Origin: Planococcus sp. MB-3u-03
GTDB taxonomy: Bacteria; Bacillota; Bacilli; Bacillales_A; Planococcaceae
Assembly: GCF_002833405.1 (NCBI RefSeq)
Contig: NZ_CP025135.1
Span: forward strand, 663,501 to 727,500
Direction: 5' to 3'
Length of the DNA: 64,000 nt
The stretch's first letter is position 1; the number at the start of each line of letters is the position of its first letter. The notes beneath the pieces were generated by a model. That model ran no database searches. It was not told where the DNA came from and was given only the letters and a program-made list of their open reading frames with translations. Shown one piece after another: positions 63,434 through 64,000 of this stretch. The translations under genes were made by a program, and so were the position numbers.

Positions 63434-64000
63434 TTAGACTTCTTCAGTTCCAGCTGTGATTTCAATCAAGTCTTTCGTATTCGCGGATACTCGGCCGGAT
63501 GTTTTGATGTTCACTTGCTGTCCTTCTTGGAGGCTCGTGAAGACAACCGGCGTGATGATAGACGGGGCGTGTTCGCCGATATAGGCGAGGTCCATTTCCA
63601 TCAATAATTGTCCTTGTTCGACAAGGTCGCCTTGCTCAACGTGAGCAGTGAAGCCTTCGCCTTTTAGATGGACGGTATCGATGCCGATATGGATGAGCAT
63701 TTCAGTGCCGTCATCCGCTTTCAAACCGATGGCGTGTTTCGTCGGGAACAAAGTGACGACTTCACCGTTCACTGGCGAGAAAACTTTGCCTTCAGACGGT
63801 TTGATCGCAAAGCCGTCGCCGACCATTCTGCCCGAAAAGACTTGGTCCGGCACATCGGTGATCGGCAGGATGTCGCCTGTGATCGGGATGCCGAAATCGA
63901 GTGCGCCCAAGCGGACTGGCGCGTCTCCGCCGTCTTTCGCCTGGTCGATGATCTGGGATACATCTTGTTTCGTGCGCGGCGTTTTGCCGTTGATGATGTC
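63434..64000 (-). CDS. PTS glucose-family EII, EIIA domain (partial; 5' end beyond window)
   Basis: The 3' 188 codons are present and the frame is open to the window edge. After a linker (DIINGKTPRTKQDVSQIIDQ), a complete glucose-type EIIA domain follows. It has DVPDQVFSGRMVGDGFAIKPSEGKVFSPVNGEV and the phosphorylated His in TEMLIHIGIDTVHLKGEGFTAHVEQGD. The linker suggests fusion to EIIB and EIIC domains in one EIICBA polypeptide, as in PtsG or related glucose/N-acetylglucosamine/maltose systems. The sugar cannot be told from this part. Confidence 0.88.
   Translation of the reverse strand, partial: DIINGKTPRTKQDVSQIIDQAKDGGDAPVRLGALDFGIPITGDILPITDVPDQVFSGRMVGDGFAIKPSEGKVFSPVNGEVVTLFPTKHAIGLKADDGTEMLIHIGIDTVHLKGEGFTAHVEQGDLVEQGQLLMEMDLAYIGEHAPSIITPVVFTSLQEGQQVNIKTSGRVSANTKDLIEITAGTEEV

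Overview
The window looks like a chromosomal segment of a low-to-moderate GC Gram-positive bacterium of the order Bacillales, most likely a Planococcus/Planomicrobium-type member of the Planococcaceae. This rests on AGGAGG-type ribosome binding sites, an S-box riboswitch, GlpP-style leader hairpins, CcpA-type cre sites, a YfiT-like bacillithiol transferase, a glucose EIIA domain fused in the PTS style of Firmicutes, and GC-rich intergenic repeats of a kind common in this order. The species call is inference; no rRNA or tRNA gene is present.

Layout. 1-3.1 kb: a CitMHS transporter with a two-gene AtuA-like (DUF1446) operon. 3.1-7.8 kb: single metabolic genes (FAD monooxygenase, SDR, Ca/Na antiporter, a small unknown). 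8.1-11.5 kb: a tightly overlapping three-gene operon of a small helical protein, a GT4-like and a GT1-like glycosyltransferase. 11.5-14.7 kb: an inverted pair of GC-rich repeats, an NCS2 nucleobase permease and a membrane-anchored coiled-coil protein. 14.7-27.9 kb: a hexuronate catabolic island. It holds kdgK, kdgA, uxuA (frameshifted), a KdgR-like LacI regulator, a second LacI regulator divergent from a TRAP transporter (DctP-DctQ-DctM), a GH31 glycosidase, uxaC and uxuB. Two promoters in the island each have a different palindromic operator and cre sites. 28-35 kb: a frameshifted amidase, a large secreted M14 carboxypeptidase, a secreted peptidoglycan-binding protein, a VOC protein, and a deletion scar joining two headless genes (MFS transporter and metallophosphatase). 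35-48.4 kb: CPBP protease, Baeyer-Villiger-type monooxygenase, DinB/YfiT protein, DUF819 membrane protein, MORN protein, FUSC protein, ABC exporter pair, a UvrA paralogue, a TspO-like protein and a DJ-1/PfpI protein. 48.4-53 kb: glpF-glpK-glpD with leader hairpins. 53-55.5 kb: aldo/keto reductase and a macro-domain fusion. 55.5-58.1 kb: an amino-acid ABC transporter operon under a SAM-I riboswitch, so probably sulfur amino acid uptake. 58.3-64 kb: VWA protein, Ltp-like protein, cstA, Gfo/Idh/MocA oxidoreductase, an EEP-family phosphatase and the 3' part of a glucose-type PTS EII gene.

The most unusual structure is a dispersed intergenic repeat. A 20-bp sequence, TCCCTGTGCAYSACACAATT, occurs about 20 times between genes. 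In seven loci two direct copies are exactly 65 bp apart around a more variable 45-bp core. Two loci on the opposite strand have 86-87 bp spacing, and two loci hold a solitary copy. I do not recognise it as a named family.

How the genes work together. The uronate island forms a nearly complete route. TRAP brings in an acidic sugar; GH31 may release hexuronate from an oligosaccharide; UxaC gives fructuronate; UxuB gives mannonate; UxuA gives 2-keto-3-deoxygluconate; KdgK and KdgA take it to pyruvate and glyceraldehyde-3-phosphate. As read here the UxuA step is interrupted by a one-base frameshift. A second gene in the window (the amidase) has the same type of lesion, so base-calling error must be considered alongside real mutation.
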